A model generated the notes under the pieces. The model saw only the letters and a program-made list of their open reading frames with translations. It did no database searches and had not been told where the DNA came from. Both the position numbers and the translations under genes were made by a program. A stretch of DNA of 7,581 nucleotides, taken from an uncultured Methanosarcinales archaeon (lineage in GTDB: Archaea > Halobacteriota > Methanosarcinia > Methanotrichales > Methanotrichaceae). The stretch's first letter is position 1, and every line of letters begins with the position of its first letter. Positions 1 to 5,199 of the stretch are shown here, piece by piece. The stretch covers positions 1 to 7,581 of the forward strand of contig CALMJN010000413.1 of NCBI GenBank assembly GCA_937864385.1, read 5' to 3'.

Positions 1-804
1 GGGTTCTTCAAGACATATATAGCCTATCTCTTGCTGGCAATGAAGCCCAATCTCTTCAATTGTCTGGCGGTTTTTCTGGTCTCATTCAGCGTGTATACTC
101 TGGACAAGATTGCGGACATGGATAAGGATGTTGCCAGCATGCCGACCAGAGCCAGATTCTTAAAAGGGAGGAGAGATCTGGCCATAGTCTACTCTTCTCT
201 GGCATATTTGCTCTCTATAATCATTATATTCGTAGGAAGGCCATTATCATCCTCCTTACTACTGGTTCCCATGGCCGCCAACATCGTATATGGTACAAGG
301 CTGATTCCCGGATTCCCGAGGCTGAAGGATATTCCGGTCATGAAGAATGCCATCGTGGCTCTTTCTTGGGCTATTGTCACTGTTCTGATTCCGGTTACAT
401 ATCAATACCAGCTGTCTTTGGGTCCATCTCCTTCTCTGGTCTTCGTGGTAATATATTTTATGTTTATAAAAACATTCATTGACACAGTCCTCTACGACAT
501 CAGAGATGAGGCGGGCGACAGAATAAACAATGTGAGGACCATACCTGTGCTTATCGGCCTAAAAAATACAACCAAAGTTCTCCTCATCCTTAACAGCACA
601 TTGATCCTGGGGCTGCCATGGTTTGAAGGTCTGAGCAGATTTCTGGTCTTGTCCCTGATCATATATGGCTATGCTTATATCCTTTACTTCCGCGAGAGAC
701 GCGATCCGCTTTTGCTCGATTTATGCGTGGAAGGAGAATGGATGCTCGCTAGCCTTTTATTGGTCGGAATAATGAAGTGCTTGGAACCCAGCCTTCTAGT
801 CTAG
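1..804 (+). CDS. UbiA-family membrane prenyltransferase (5' partial)
   Basis: The reading frame is open from base 1, so the gene probably begins before the window; the TTG at 31 is only the first possible start inside it. About 267 residues are visible, almost all in hydrophobic membrane segments. UbiA enzymes transfer a polyprenyl chain from its diphosphate to an acceptor inside the membrane, using two aspartate-rich motifs that bind magnesium diphosphate. Counting from the TTG, the first motif is DKIADMDKD (D25, D29, D33), where the usual NxxxDxxxD has Asp in place of Asn. It is followed by a conserved-looking MPTRARFLKGRR stretch. The second motif is DIRDEAGD (D156, D159, D163), followed by a VRTIPVLIG segment typical of the family. 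The acceptor cannot be told from the sequence; quinone, haem and archaeal lipid pathways all use UbiA relatives. It converges on the next gene. The family is confident, the substrate unknown. Confidence 0.85.
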   Translation, partial: GFFKTYIAYLLLAMKPNLFNCLAVFLVSFSVYTLDKIADMDKDVASMPTRARFLKGRRDLAIVYSSLAYLLSIIIIFVGRPLSSSLLLVPMAANIVYGTRLIPGFPRLKDIPVMKNAIVALSWAIVTVLIPVTYQYQLSLGPSPSLVFVVIYFMFIKTFIDTVLYDIRDEAGDRINNVRTIPVLIGLKNTTKVLLILNSTLILGLPWFEGLSRFLVLSLIIYGYAYILYFRERRDPLLLDLCVEGEWMLASLLLVGIMKCLEPSLLV

Positions 805-823
805 TTTAAAGGATACTGTCGCC

Positions 824-844
824 CGGAGGCTGTTTATGCCTCCG
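824..844. terminator. Hairpin between convergent genes, possible bidirectional terminator
   Basis: CGGAGGC at 824-830 and GCCTCCG at 838-844 form a perfect 7-bp GC-rich stem with a 7-base loop (TGTTTAT). It lies 20 bases after the stop of the prenyltransferase gene and covers the stop codon (834-836) of the oppositely oriented helix-turn-helix gene. The symmetry would give the same hairpin in both transcripts. No long T tract follows on either side, so a role in 3' end formation or transcript stability is inferred from position only. Confidence 0.45.
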
Positions 845-1430
845 CTGCCTCATAATCGGTATCAATGGTATCCTGCAGCCCGTCTTCGGTATGTGCCGTC
901 ACCATGCGCTCAGAGACATCCTGATCGGAGAGTATCTCCAAAAAACGCTTGGTATATCCATCCCTCTCCGAGGCCTTCTGGCTGTCGAAGATATTTCTGT
1001 ACTCGGAGATTGTAGATGGGGCAACATGCAGACTTTCAGCCATCTCTTTGACTGATTTATTGGACTCACCCAGACGGAGAAACTCATCCTTGTCAAAGGG
1101 CGGTTTTAAATCGCTTTCTCGGAATAAATGCAGTTTAATTCTGGCTCGACTTACGGTCTTATTGAGAGCCCGATCTCCCAACTGTTCAGCGATTTCAGTA
1201 TCGCTAAGCCCTTTATAAAATAGCCTGACTACGGAGGAGAGTTGTTCAGCTGTCAGCTTGGTCTGAATGCCGTATTGTTTTATCATCTCCCGGACCACAC
1301 CGAGCAAGGCCAGCTCGATTTCACCGCTTCCCCGGAGACTGCCATGACGGGTAGCCTGCTTCTCCACGACCTTGGTTGTAGCGCCAATCTTCAAAACGAG
1401 GTCCCGAAGCTGATCAGTCCTGCCACTCAA
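834..1430 (-). CDS. Double helix-turn-helix protein, 'conditioned medium-induced protein 4'-like
   Basis: A 198-residue soluble protein that resembles, from memory, the archaeal family annotated in haloarchaea as conditioned medium-induced protein 4; its biochemical role is not established. Residues 59-105 contain a first helix-turn-helix (LTAEQLSSVVRLFYKGLSDTEIAEQLG, then a basic recognition-like TVSRARIKLHLFRE). Residues 112-147 contain a second (KSVKEMAESLHVAPSTISEYRNIF). The pattern is that of a resolvase- or sigma-like DNA-binding protein. The C-terminal 40 residues are acidic and probably unstructured. The start is TTG at 1428-1430, supported by GGGGTGA three bases upstream (1434-1440) and by the lack of a better in-frame ATG. 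It is divergent from spt5 and may share its promoter element, so a link to regulating the ribosomal cluster or itself is possible but unproven. Confidence 0.72.
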   Translation of the reverse strand: MSGRTDQLRDLVLKIGATTKVVEKQATRHGSLRGSGEIELALLGVVREMIKQYGIQTKLTAEQLSSVVRLFYKGLSDTEIAEQLGDRALNKTVSRARIKLHLFRESDLKPPFDKDEFLRLGESNKSVKEMAESLHVAPSTISEYRNIFDSQKASERDGYTKRFLEILSDQDVSERMVTAHTEDGLQDTIDTDYEAAEA

Positions 1431-1433
1431 ACA

Positions 1434-1440
1434 TTCACCC
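1434..1440 (-). promoter_or_regulatory. Ribosome binding site for the TTG-started HTH gene
   Basis: On the - strand GGGGTGA ends three bases before the TTG at 1430. Its GGTGA core matches the archaeal 16S anti-Shine-Dalgarno sequence and decides the start in favour of TTG. Confidence 0.55.
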
Positions 1441-1456
1441 CTTGGAAACTCCCCTG

Positions 1457-1469
1457 TTTATAGTATAAA
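1457..1469. promoter_or_regulatory. Palindromic TATA element, candidate bidirectional promoter
   Basis: TTTATAGTATAAA is a perfect inverted repeat around one central base, so a TTTATA box can be read on each strand. Leftward, the A-rich GGAAATC just upstream resembles a BRE, and a start about 25 bases on would fall near 1440, just ahead of the HTH gene's ribosome binding site. Rightward, the start would fall near 1486, giving spt5 a leader of about 40 bases that includes its AGGAGG site. Both spacings fit archaeal promoters. Use in both directions is an inference. Confidence 0.55.
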
Positions 1470-1493
1470 GAGATTTCCATTGTATTCCAAATC

Positions 1494-1501
1494 TATTTAT
1501 A
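1494..1501 (+). promoter_or_regulatory. Second TATA-like box before spt5
   Basis: TATTTATA with an A-rich CCAAAT upstream (1488-1492 region) is a good match to an archaeal TATA box with BRE. A start about 25 bases downstream would be near 1523, only a few bases before the spt5 ATG, leaving out its ribosome binding site. It therefore competes with the palindromic element at 1457-1469 as the main promoter, or gives a near-leaderless alternative transcript. Confidence 0.4.
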
Positions 1502-1515
1502 CCCGAGACTCGTCT

Positions 1516-1522
1516 AGGAGGG
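1516..1522 (+). promoter_or_regulatory. Ribosome binding site of spt5
   Basis: AGGAGGG, with GGAGG five bases from the ATG at 1527, is a strong Shine-Dalgarno match. Its presence argues that most spt5 mRNA carries a leader. Confidence 0.75.
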
Positions 1523-1526
1523 CGGA

Positions 1527-1985
1527 ATGTCCGAGACCAGCATATACGTAGTGAAGACCACTGCAAATCAAGAGAGATCAGTGGCTAACATGATCGCCCA
1601 GATAGCACGCAAAGAGAAATATGATATCAGGGCATTGCTGGTACCAGATGTGCTGAAAGGATATGTTCTTGTCGAGTCTCCAGCCCCTGAAATTGTAGAT
1701 CAGGCAATTCAAGGAGTACCCCATGCACGCTCTGTTATCAAAGGAGCCTCCAGCATTGGAGAGGTGGAGCACTTTCTATCCCCCAAGCCCGCCGTAATCG
1801 GCATAAATGAGGGAGCAATAATTGAGCTAATTTCCGGGCCGTTCAAGGGAGAGAAAGCGAGGGTCAAACGGGTAGATGTTGCCAAAGAAGAGATAACCGT
1901 AGAGCTCTTTGAAGCCATGGTTCCCATACCCATAACCGTGCGAGGAGATCACGTCCGCGTGCTCAGCAAGGATGAAGCCACATAA
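1527..1985 (+). CDS. spt5: Transcription elongation factor Spt5 (NusG homologue)
   Basis: A 152-residue protein, the normal length for archaeal Spt5. Spt5 pairs with Spt4 and clamps over the RNA polymerase cleft to raise processivity; it can also link transcription to translation. Residues 1-88 form the NGN domain ([18 protein letters not shown] at the start and a GYVLVE strand at 45-50). Residues 93-147 form the KOW domain ([20 protein letters not shown] and the closing GDHVRVL). The ATG is chosen because it lies five bases after a strong GGAGG and gives the expected N-terminus. It is the first gene of the ribosomal cluster and ends 17 bases before rpl11. In many Euryarchaeota secE lies just upstream; here a divergent HTH gene takes that place. 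Confidence 0.96.
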   Translation: MSETSIYVVKTTANQERSVANMIAQIARKEKYDIRALLVPDVLKGYVLVESPAPEIVDQAIQGVPHARSVIKGASSIGEVEHFLSPKPAVIGINEGAIIELISGPFKGEKARVKRVDVAKEEITVELFEAMVPIPITVRGDHVRVLSKDEAT

Positions 1986-1988
1986 TTT

Positions 1989-1996
1989 AGAGGTGA
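1989..1996 (+). promoter_or_regulatory. Ribosome binding site fixing the TTG start of rpl11
   Basis: AGAGGTGA matches the archaeal anti-Shine-Dalgarno over almost its full length and ends six bases before TTG at 2003. The next candidate, ATG at 2012, would be 15 bases away, so TTG is preferred. Confidence 0.75.
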
Positions 1997-2002
1997 CAAG
2001 TA

Positions 2003-2479
2003 TTGGCTAATATGGTAGAAGCATTGGTCCCTGGCGGGAAGGCTAGCGCCGGGCCGCCGCTCGGTCCAGCCTTAGGACCACTGGGCGTAAATGTAGCCCA
2101 AGTGGTTGCCAAGATCAATGAGCAGACCAAAGATCTCAATGGAATGCAGGTTCCGGTTAAGGTAATAGTCAAGTCCAGAACGGAATTTGAAATCGAGGTT
2201 GGAACTCCTCCCACATCCGCCCTGATCATCAAAGAGATGGGCTTGGAAAAGGGCAGCGGAGATAACACCGTTGTAGGGAACCTGACTATGGAGCAGGTCC
2301 TCAAGATTGCCAACATCAAGAGAAAGGGACTTTTATCCAAGACCATGAAGCATGCCGCCAGCGAGGTCATAGGCACTGCCGGAAGCCTGGGAGCGACCAT
2401 TGAGGGCCTGTCCAGCAAAGAAGCCCAGCTGGCTGTATCCAGCGGCAAATTCGATGAGATACTGGAAGCGAAGGCTTAA
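2003..2479 (+). CDS. rpl11: Large-subunit ribosomal protein L11 (uL11)
   Basis: A 158-residue L11, of usual archaeal length. L11 binds 23S rRNA at the base of the stalk and helps form the site where translation factors act. The N-terminal domain (about 1-65) carries the family signature GGKASAGPPLGPALGPLGVN; the proline-rich PPLGP hinge is intact. The C-terminal rRNA-binding domain follows from about residue 68 (TPPTSALIIKEMG) with a typical LTMEQVLKIANIK segment. The TTG start at 2003 gives MANMVEALVPGG, which lines up with archaeal L11 N-termini; the ATG at 2012 would cut three residues. It follows spt5 by 17 bases and is separated from rpl1 by an 83-bp spacer with regulatory signals. Confidence 0.97.
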   Translation: MANMVEALVPGGKASAGPPLGPALGPLGVNVAQVVAKINEQTKDLNGMQVPVKVIVKSRTEFEIEVGTPPTSALIIKEMGLEKGSGDNTVVGNLTMEQVLKIANIKRKGLLSKTMKHAASEVIGTAGSLGATIEGLSSKEAQLAVSSGKFDEILEAKA

Positions 2480-2482
2480 ATA
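2475..2482 (+). promoter_or_regulatory. Candidate internal promoter for rpl1-rpl10-rpl12
   Basis: CTTAAATA overlaps the rpl11 stop codon (2477-2479) and is preceded by a purine-rich GAAGG. It is close to the archaeal TATA consensus. A start about 25 bases from its centre would be near 2504, giving rpl1 a leader of roughly 60 bases that contains the hairpin at 2523-2553. Separate transcription of L11 and of L1-L10-L12 is known in other archaea; here it is inferred from the sequence. Confidence 0.45.
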
Positions 2483-2505
2483 GAGAGTTGTTATCTGAAT
2501 TCTGA

Positions 2506-2521
2506 TTCTCTTTTTTGAGAA
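2506..2521 (+). terminator. T6 tract in a small hairpin, possible partial terminator after rpl11
   Basis: TTCTC (2506-2510) and GAGAA (2517-2521) pair around a loop of six T residues. Archaeal RNA polymerase stops at T-rich runs in the non-template strand, so this could release part of the spt5-rpl11 transcripts. Six T residues is short, and the tract lies close to the predicted start of the internal transcript, so the effect may be weak. Confidence 0.3.
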
Positions 2522-2522
2522 G

Positions 2523-2553
2523 CCGTAGAAGACCATAGTGTCGCAGACTACGG
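2523..2553 (+). promoter_or_regulatory. Leader hairpin before rpl1, candidate L1-binding autoregulatory site
   Basis: CCGTAG (2523-2528) pairs perfectly with CTACGG (2548-2553). Inside, GAC (2531-2533) pairs with GTC (2540-2542). The two helices are separated by an asymmetric loop of two bases (AA) on the left and five (GCAGA) on the right. This shape, a short left and longer purine-rich right strand, is like the L1 site in 23S rRNA and in Methanococcus L1 mRNA. The outer stem takes the first two G of the GGAGG ribosome binding site (2552-2556), so bound L1 could block translation of rpl1 and the coupled genes. In Methanococcus the site lies within the L1 coding region rather than before it. 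The function here is inferred. Confidence 0.55.
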
Positions 2554-2562
2554 AGGATTGAA

Positions 2563-3195
2563 ATGGATATAGAAGAAGCCGTTAAACAGGCTATCACCGA
2601 GGCGCCTGCCAGGAAGTTCAGCGAGAGCGTGGATCTGGCTATCAACCTCCATAACATCGACCTTTCCATACCCGGAAACCGGGTAGATGCCGAGGTTATG
2701 CTCCCCCACGGGCTTGGCAAACCGACCAAGATCGCTGTATTCGCCGCCGGAGAGACGGCCTTGCGGGCCAAGAGCGCTGGAGCGGATCGGGTCATATCCG
2801 GGGACGAGATCAAAGAGTTCGCCGGAGACAAGAGAGCTGCGCGCAAACTGGCTGACGAGTACAAGTTCTTCATAGCAGAAACTCAGTTCATGCCCGTGAT
2901 AGGTAAGAGCTTGGGTTCCATCTTAGGCAAGAGGGGCAAGATGCCAACGCCACTGCCTCCCACCCAGGATGTAATCCCGCAAGTGCAGAGGCTCGAGAAC
3001 ATGATCAGGATCAGGTCCAGGGATAGACCGACCTTCCACCTGACTGTTGGGAACAGAAATATGAATACCAAAGAGCTGGCTGATAACATAGAAGCTGTCC
3101 TGACCAAGCTCGAGCAGACCCTTAAGGATGGCCGGCATAACCTGAAGTCGGTTTATGTCAAGACCACCATGGGTCCTTCCATCAAGGTGATCTAG
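2563..3195 (+). CDS. rpl1: Large-subunit ribosomal protein L1 (uL1)
   Basis: A 210-residue archaeal-length L1. L1 forms the mobile stalk beside the E site and helps release deacylated tRNA; in methanogens it also represses its own mRNA. The N-terminal MDIEEAVKQAITEAPARKFSESVDLAINL is typical, domain II lies about 70-155, and conserved segments include LGKRGKMPTPLPP (residues 122-134) and the C-terminal TTMGPSIKVI. The ATG at 2563 has GGAGG (2552-2556) six bases upstream, part of which is held in the leader hairpin. The stop codon TAG directly abuts the ATG of rpl10 with no spacer, which suggests translational coupling. Confidence 0.97.
   Translation: MDIEEAVKQAITEAPARKFSESVDLAINLHNIDLSIPGNRVDAEVMLPHGLGKPTKIAVFAAGETALRAKSAGADRVISGDEIKEFAGDKRAARKLADEYKFFIAETQFMPVIGKSLGSILGKRGKMPTPLPPTQDVIPQVQRLENMIRIRSRDRPTFHLTVGNRNMNTKELADNIEAVLTKLEQTLKDGRHNLKSVYVKTTMGPSIKVI
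3186..3190 (+). promoter_or_regulatory. rpl10 ribosome binding site inside the end of rpl1
   Basis: GGTGA, encoded within the last codons of rpl1, ends five bases before the rpl10 ATG at 3196. The nested position fits coupled translation of L1 and L10. Confidence 0.65.
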
Positions 3196-4176
3196 ATGGC
3201 AGCAGAGACTCGTCATACTGCCCATATACCGCAGTGGAAGATCGATGAGGTATCTGAGCTTGTGGAGAAGATAGGCAATAGCCGGGTAGTGGGCATTGTC
3301 GGCGTGCGGGAGATCCCTGCAGACAGCATTCAGCAGATGCGAGGCGATCTGCGGGGCAATGTAGAGATAAGGATGGTCCGCAATACCATAGCCCACCGCG
3401 CCCTGCAGGAATCAGCTCCTGAGATCAGACAGCTTTCGGACTACATCGAAGATCAGACTGCCTTGATCTTTTCCGATGAGAATCCCTTCAAGCTCTACCG
3501 CCTTCTGGAAAAGGGCAAGAGGCCCATGCCCATCAAGGCCGGGGCACGCGCCCCCAGGGATATTGTAATTGAAGCCGGAGAGACATCGTTCTCGCCGGGA
3601 CCAATGGTGGGCAAGCTCCAGGCTGCAGGAATACCTGCCGCCATCAAGGGCGGAAAGGTGGTCATCAACCAGAAGGTCACCCTGGCCAAAGAGGGAGAGG
3701 TCGTCCCCGCCAAGACGGCGGATATTCTCAAGACCATGGAGATCTTCCCCAGAAATGTGGGCCTGGAACTGAGGGCTGCATATGAGGGAGGACTGATCTT
3801 CAAGGTTTCCGACCTTACCATTGATGTGGAGGCACAGCTTTCGGAGCTGTCTGCTGCATCGGCCAAAGCCTTCGGACTGGCGGTTGAGATCGGCTACGCT
3901 ACCCCGAGCACAGTCGGACCCATGCTGGCCAGAGCCCAGAGGCGCGCTCATGCCCTGGTGCTGGAGACGGGAATGCCCGTGCCCGGCATGATGGAGATGC
4001 TCCTGGCCAAGGCCGCCGCCAATGCCAGAGCCCTGGCTGGTCTAGCCAGCGGAGAAGCAGCTGCTCCAGCTCCTGCCGCAGCCGCTCCCGAGACCGAAGC
4101 TGCCGCCCCTGAAGAGAAAGAAGAGAAGAAGGACGAAGAGGAGACCGCCGCCGGACTGGGCGCTCTCTTCGGATGA
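3196..4176 (+). CDS. rpl10: Acidic stalk protein L10 (uL10, P0 type)
   Basis: A 326-residue archaeal/eukaryotic-type L10, much longer than bacterial L10. It anchors L12 dimers to the ribosome and so builds the stalk that recruits elongation factors. Residues 1-105 are the rRNA-binding domain (RVVGIVGVREIPADSIQQMRG and MVRNTIAHRAL). An extra domain found only in archaea and eukaryotes follows (about 108-185, with KAGARAPRDIVIEAG and SPGPMVGKLQAAGIPAAI). The helical spine that binds L12 dimers covers about 255-290, then an Ala/Pro hinge and a charged Glu/Lys tail ending in GLGALFG, the factor-binding peptide shared with L12. Start ATG is fixed by adjacency to the rpl1 stop. It ends 30 bases before rpl12. 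Confidence 0.97.
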   Translation: MAAETRHTAHIPQWKIDEVSELVEKIGNSRVVGIVGVREIPADSIQQMRGDLRGNVEIRMVRNTIAHRALQESAPEIRQLSDYIEDQTALIFSDENPFKLYRLLEKGKRPMPIKAGARAPRDIVIEAGETSFSPGPMVGKLQAAGIPAAIKGGKVVINQKVTLAKEGEVVPAKTADILKTMEIFPRNVGLELRAAYEGGLIFKVSDLTIDVEAQLSELSAASAKAFGLAVEIGYATPSTVGPMLARAQRRAHALVLETGMPVPGMMEMLLAKAAANARALAGLASGEAAAPAPAAAAPETEAAAPEEKEEKKDEEETAAGLGALFG

Positions 4177-4206
4177 AGATTAAATCAAATTTCGAGGTTG
4201 ATCTAA

Positions 4207-4527
4207 ATGGAATATGTATATGCTGCTCTGCTGCTTCACAGCGCAGGCAAAGATGTTAACGAGGATGGAATAAAGAAGGTCGTTGAGGCATCCGGTGTGG
4301 CTGCCGACGAGGTCAGGATCAAGGCCCTGGTTGCCGCCCTGGAGGGTGTGGACATCGCCACAGTTCTCTCCCAGGCTGCAGCCGTACCCGTGGCCGCCGC
4401 AGCCGCAGCTCCGGCAGCAGCTGCTGCTCCCGCTGCCAAGGCTGAGGCCAAGGCAGAGGAGAAGGAGGAAGACAAGGAGGCAGCTGAGGAGAGCGGCGTC
4501 GAGGGCCTGGGGGCTCTCTTCGGATAG
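4207..4527 (+). CDS. rpl12: Acidic stalk protein L12 (P1 type)
   Basis: A 106-residue archaeal P1-type L12, unrelated in fold to bacterial L7/L12. Residues 1-60 form the helical dimerisation domain that docks on L10 ([30 protein letters not shown], then [19 protein letters not shown]). An Ala/Pro hinge follows (about 62-82) and a Glu/Lys-rich tail ends in GLGALFG, the same terminal peptide as L10, which contacts elongation factors. The ATG at 4207 follows GAGGTTGATC (4194-4203), a GAGGTGATC-like site with one extra T and wider spacing. It is the last gene of the cluster, 15 bases before a strong T-rich terminator. Confidence 0.97.
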   Translation: MEYVYAALLLHSAGKDVNEDGIKKVVEASGVAADEVRIKALVAALEGVDIATVLSQAAAVPVAAAAAAPAAAAAPAAKAEAKAEEKEEDKEAAEESGVEGLGALFG

Positions 4528-4542
4528 GCTCTTCTTCCACCC

Positions 4543-4564
4543 TTTTTTTCTTTTTTTCTCTTTT
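4543..4564 (+). terminator. T-rich terminator of the ribosomal cluster
   Basis: Two runs of seven T (4543-4549 and 4551-4557) and a run of four (4561-4564), broken only by single C or CTC, begin 16 bases after the rpl12 stop. This is the classical archaeal intrinsic terminator; no hairpin is needed. It separates the cluster from the kinase gene that follows. Confidence 0.85.
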
Positions 4565-4615
4565 GCGTCTCATATCTTTCAGTTTCATCTTTCCGTTCTC
4601 CAGAACAAGAAATGC

Positions 4616-4623
4616 TTTTTAAA
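4616..4623 (+). promoter_or_regulatory. TATA box of the APS-kinase-like gene
   Basis: TTTTTAAA is preceded by a purine-rich AGAAATGC (BRE-like). Its centre is about 28 bases from the A of the ATG at 4648, so transcription would start at or within a few bases of that codon. This points to a leaderless mRNA and is the main reason to prefer the 4648 start. Confidence 0.6.
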
Positions 4624-4647
4624 CATGGACCCGTTTTCCCTTTCATT

Positions 4648-5199
4648 ATGGCATGGGTCATGTGGCTGACAGGCCTTCCAGGCTGCGGGAAGACCACTAT
4701 TGCAAAGAAAGTTAGGTCGCGGCTCCAGGAGAAGGGCATAGCAGTCAAGATTCTGCAACTGGATGAGATCAGAAGAGCGATAACCCCAGTGCCCCGCTAC
4801 ACCGAGGAGGAGAGGGACATTGTCTATGCCAGCCTGGCCTATATGGGCAAGCTGCTGGCGGAGGCTGGGGTCAATGTGATCATCGATGCCACCGCCAACA
4901 GGAGGCGCTACCGGGATCTGGCCCGCCGGCTGGTCCCCCACTTCGCCGAGGTCTTTATCCGTGCTCCCCTTTCCGTATGCATGGAGAGGGAGGCAGAGAG
5001 AGCAGCACAGTTCTCCCCCAAAGGAATCTACAAAAAGGCAGGCACAGAAAAGGCCCCTGTGCCCGGGGTCAATGTGGCCTACGAGGAGCCTCTCGCCCCG
5101 GAGATAGATGTGGATACGACCACCATGAACCCGGAAGAGTCCGCCGGCTACATTGCAGAGAGAGCTCTTGATCTCTTCAATGCTCCTGCCGGCAGATAG
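4648..5199 (+). CDS. cysC: Adenylylsulfate kinase-like protein (CysC family)
   Basis: A 183-residue P-loop kinase of the APS kinase family, which normally phosphorylates adenylylsulfate to PAPS with ATP. Visible are the Walker A loop GLPGCGKTT (residues 9-17), DEIR (39-42), an AEAGVNVIIDATANRRRYRD core (71-90), FIRAPLSVC (103-111), KGIYKKA (125-131) and YEEPLAPEI (145-153). All lie in family order. Two substrate-site motifs differ from the classical enzyme: DGDxxR reads QLDEIR, and the FTGID segment reads VPGVN. An ATG at 4612 would add 12 residues, but it lies upstream of the TATA box and lacks a ribosome binding site; ATG 4648 is chosen as a leaderless start. The gene stands alone, with no ATP sulfurylase or PAPS reductase nearby, so true APS kinase activity is uncertain. 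Its last 23 bases overlap the opposite gene. Confidence 0.85.
   Translation: MAWVMWLTGLPGCGKTTIAKKVRSRLQEKGIAVKILQLDEIRRAITPVPRYTEEERDIVYASLAYMGKLLAEAGVNVIIDATANRRRYRDLARRLVPHFAEVFIRAPLSVCMEREAERAAQFSPKGIYKKAGTEKAPVPGVNVAYEEPLAPEIDVDTTTMNPEESAGYIAERALDLFNAPAGR

Noticed and set aside
31..33. TTG at 31 as the true start of the prenyltransferase
   Set aside because: The frame stays open to base 1 with hydrophobic, family-like sequence and there is no ribosome binding site before the TTG, so the gene most likely begins outside the window.
1242..1463. 73-residue open frame on the + strand just before spt5, considered as a missing secE
   Set aside because: It has no single C-terminal membrane segment or SecE motif, runs antisense to the convincing HTH gene, and crosses the promoter region.
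2367..2873. 168-residue open frame on the - strand opposite rpl11 and rpl1
   Set aside because: It is antisense to two certain ribosomal protein genes and its low-complexity Ser/Leu composition is typical of a shadow frame.
3412..3951. 179-residue open frame on the - strand opposite rpl10
   Set aside because: It lies wholly within rpl10, has no recognisable motif and no ribosome binding site of note.
4370..4446. Repetitive GCN-rich stretch in rpl12, considered as a tandem repeat
   Set aside because: It encodes the normal Ala/Pro hinge of L12 with mixed codons; there is no fixed repeat unit.
4236..4748. 170-residue open frame on the - strand opposite rpl12
   Set aside because: It is an Ala/Ser-rich shadow of the Ala/Glu-rich L12 gene and crosses the terminator; it shows no domain.
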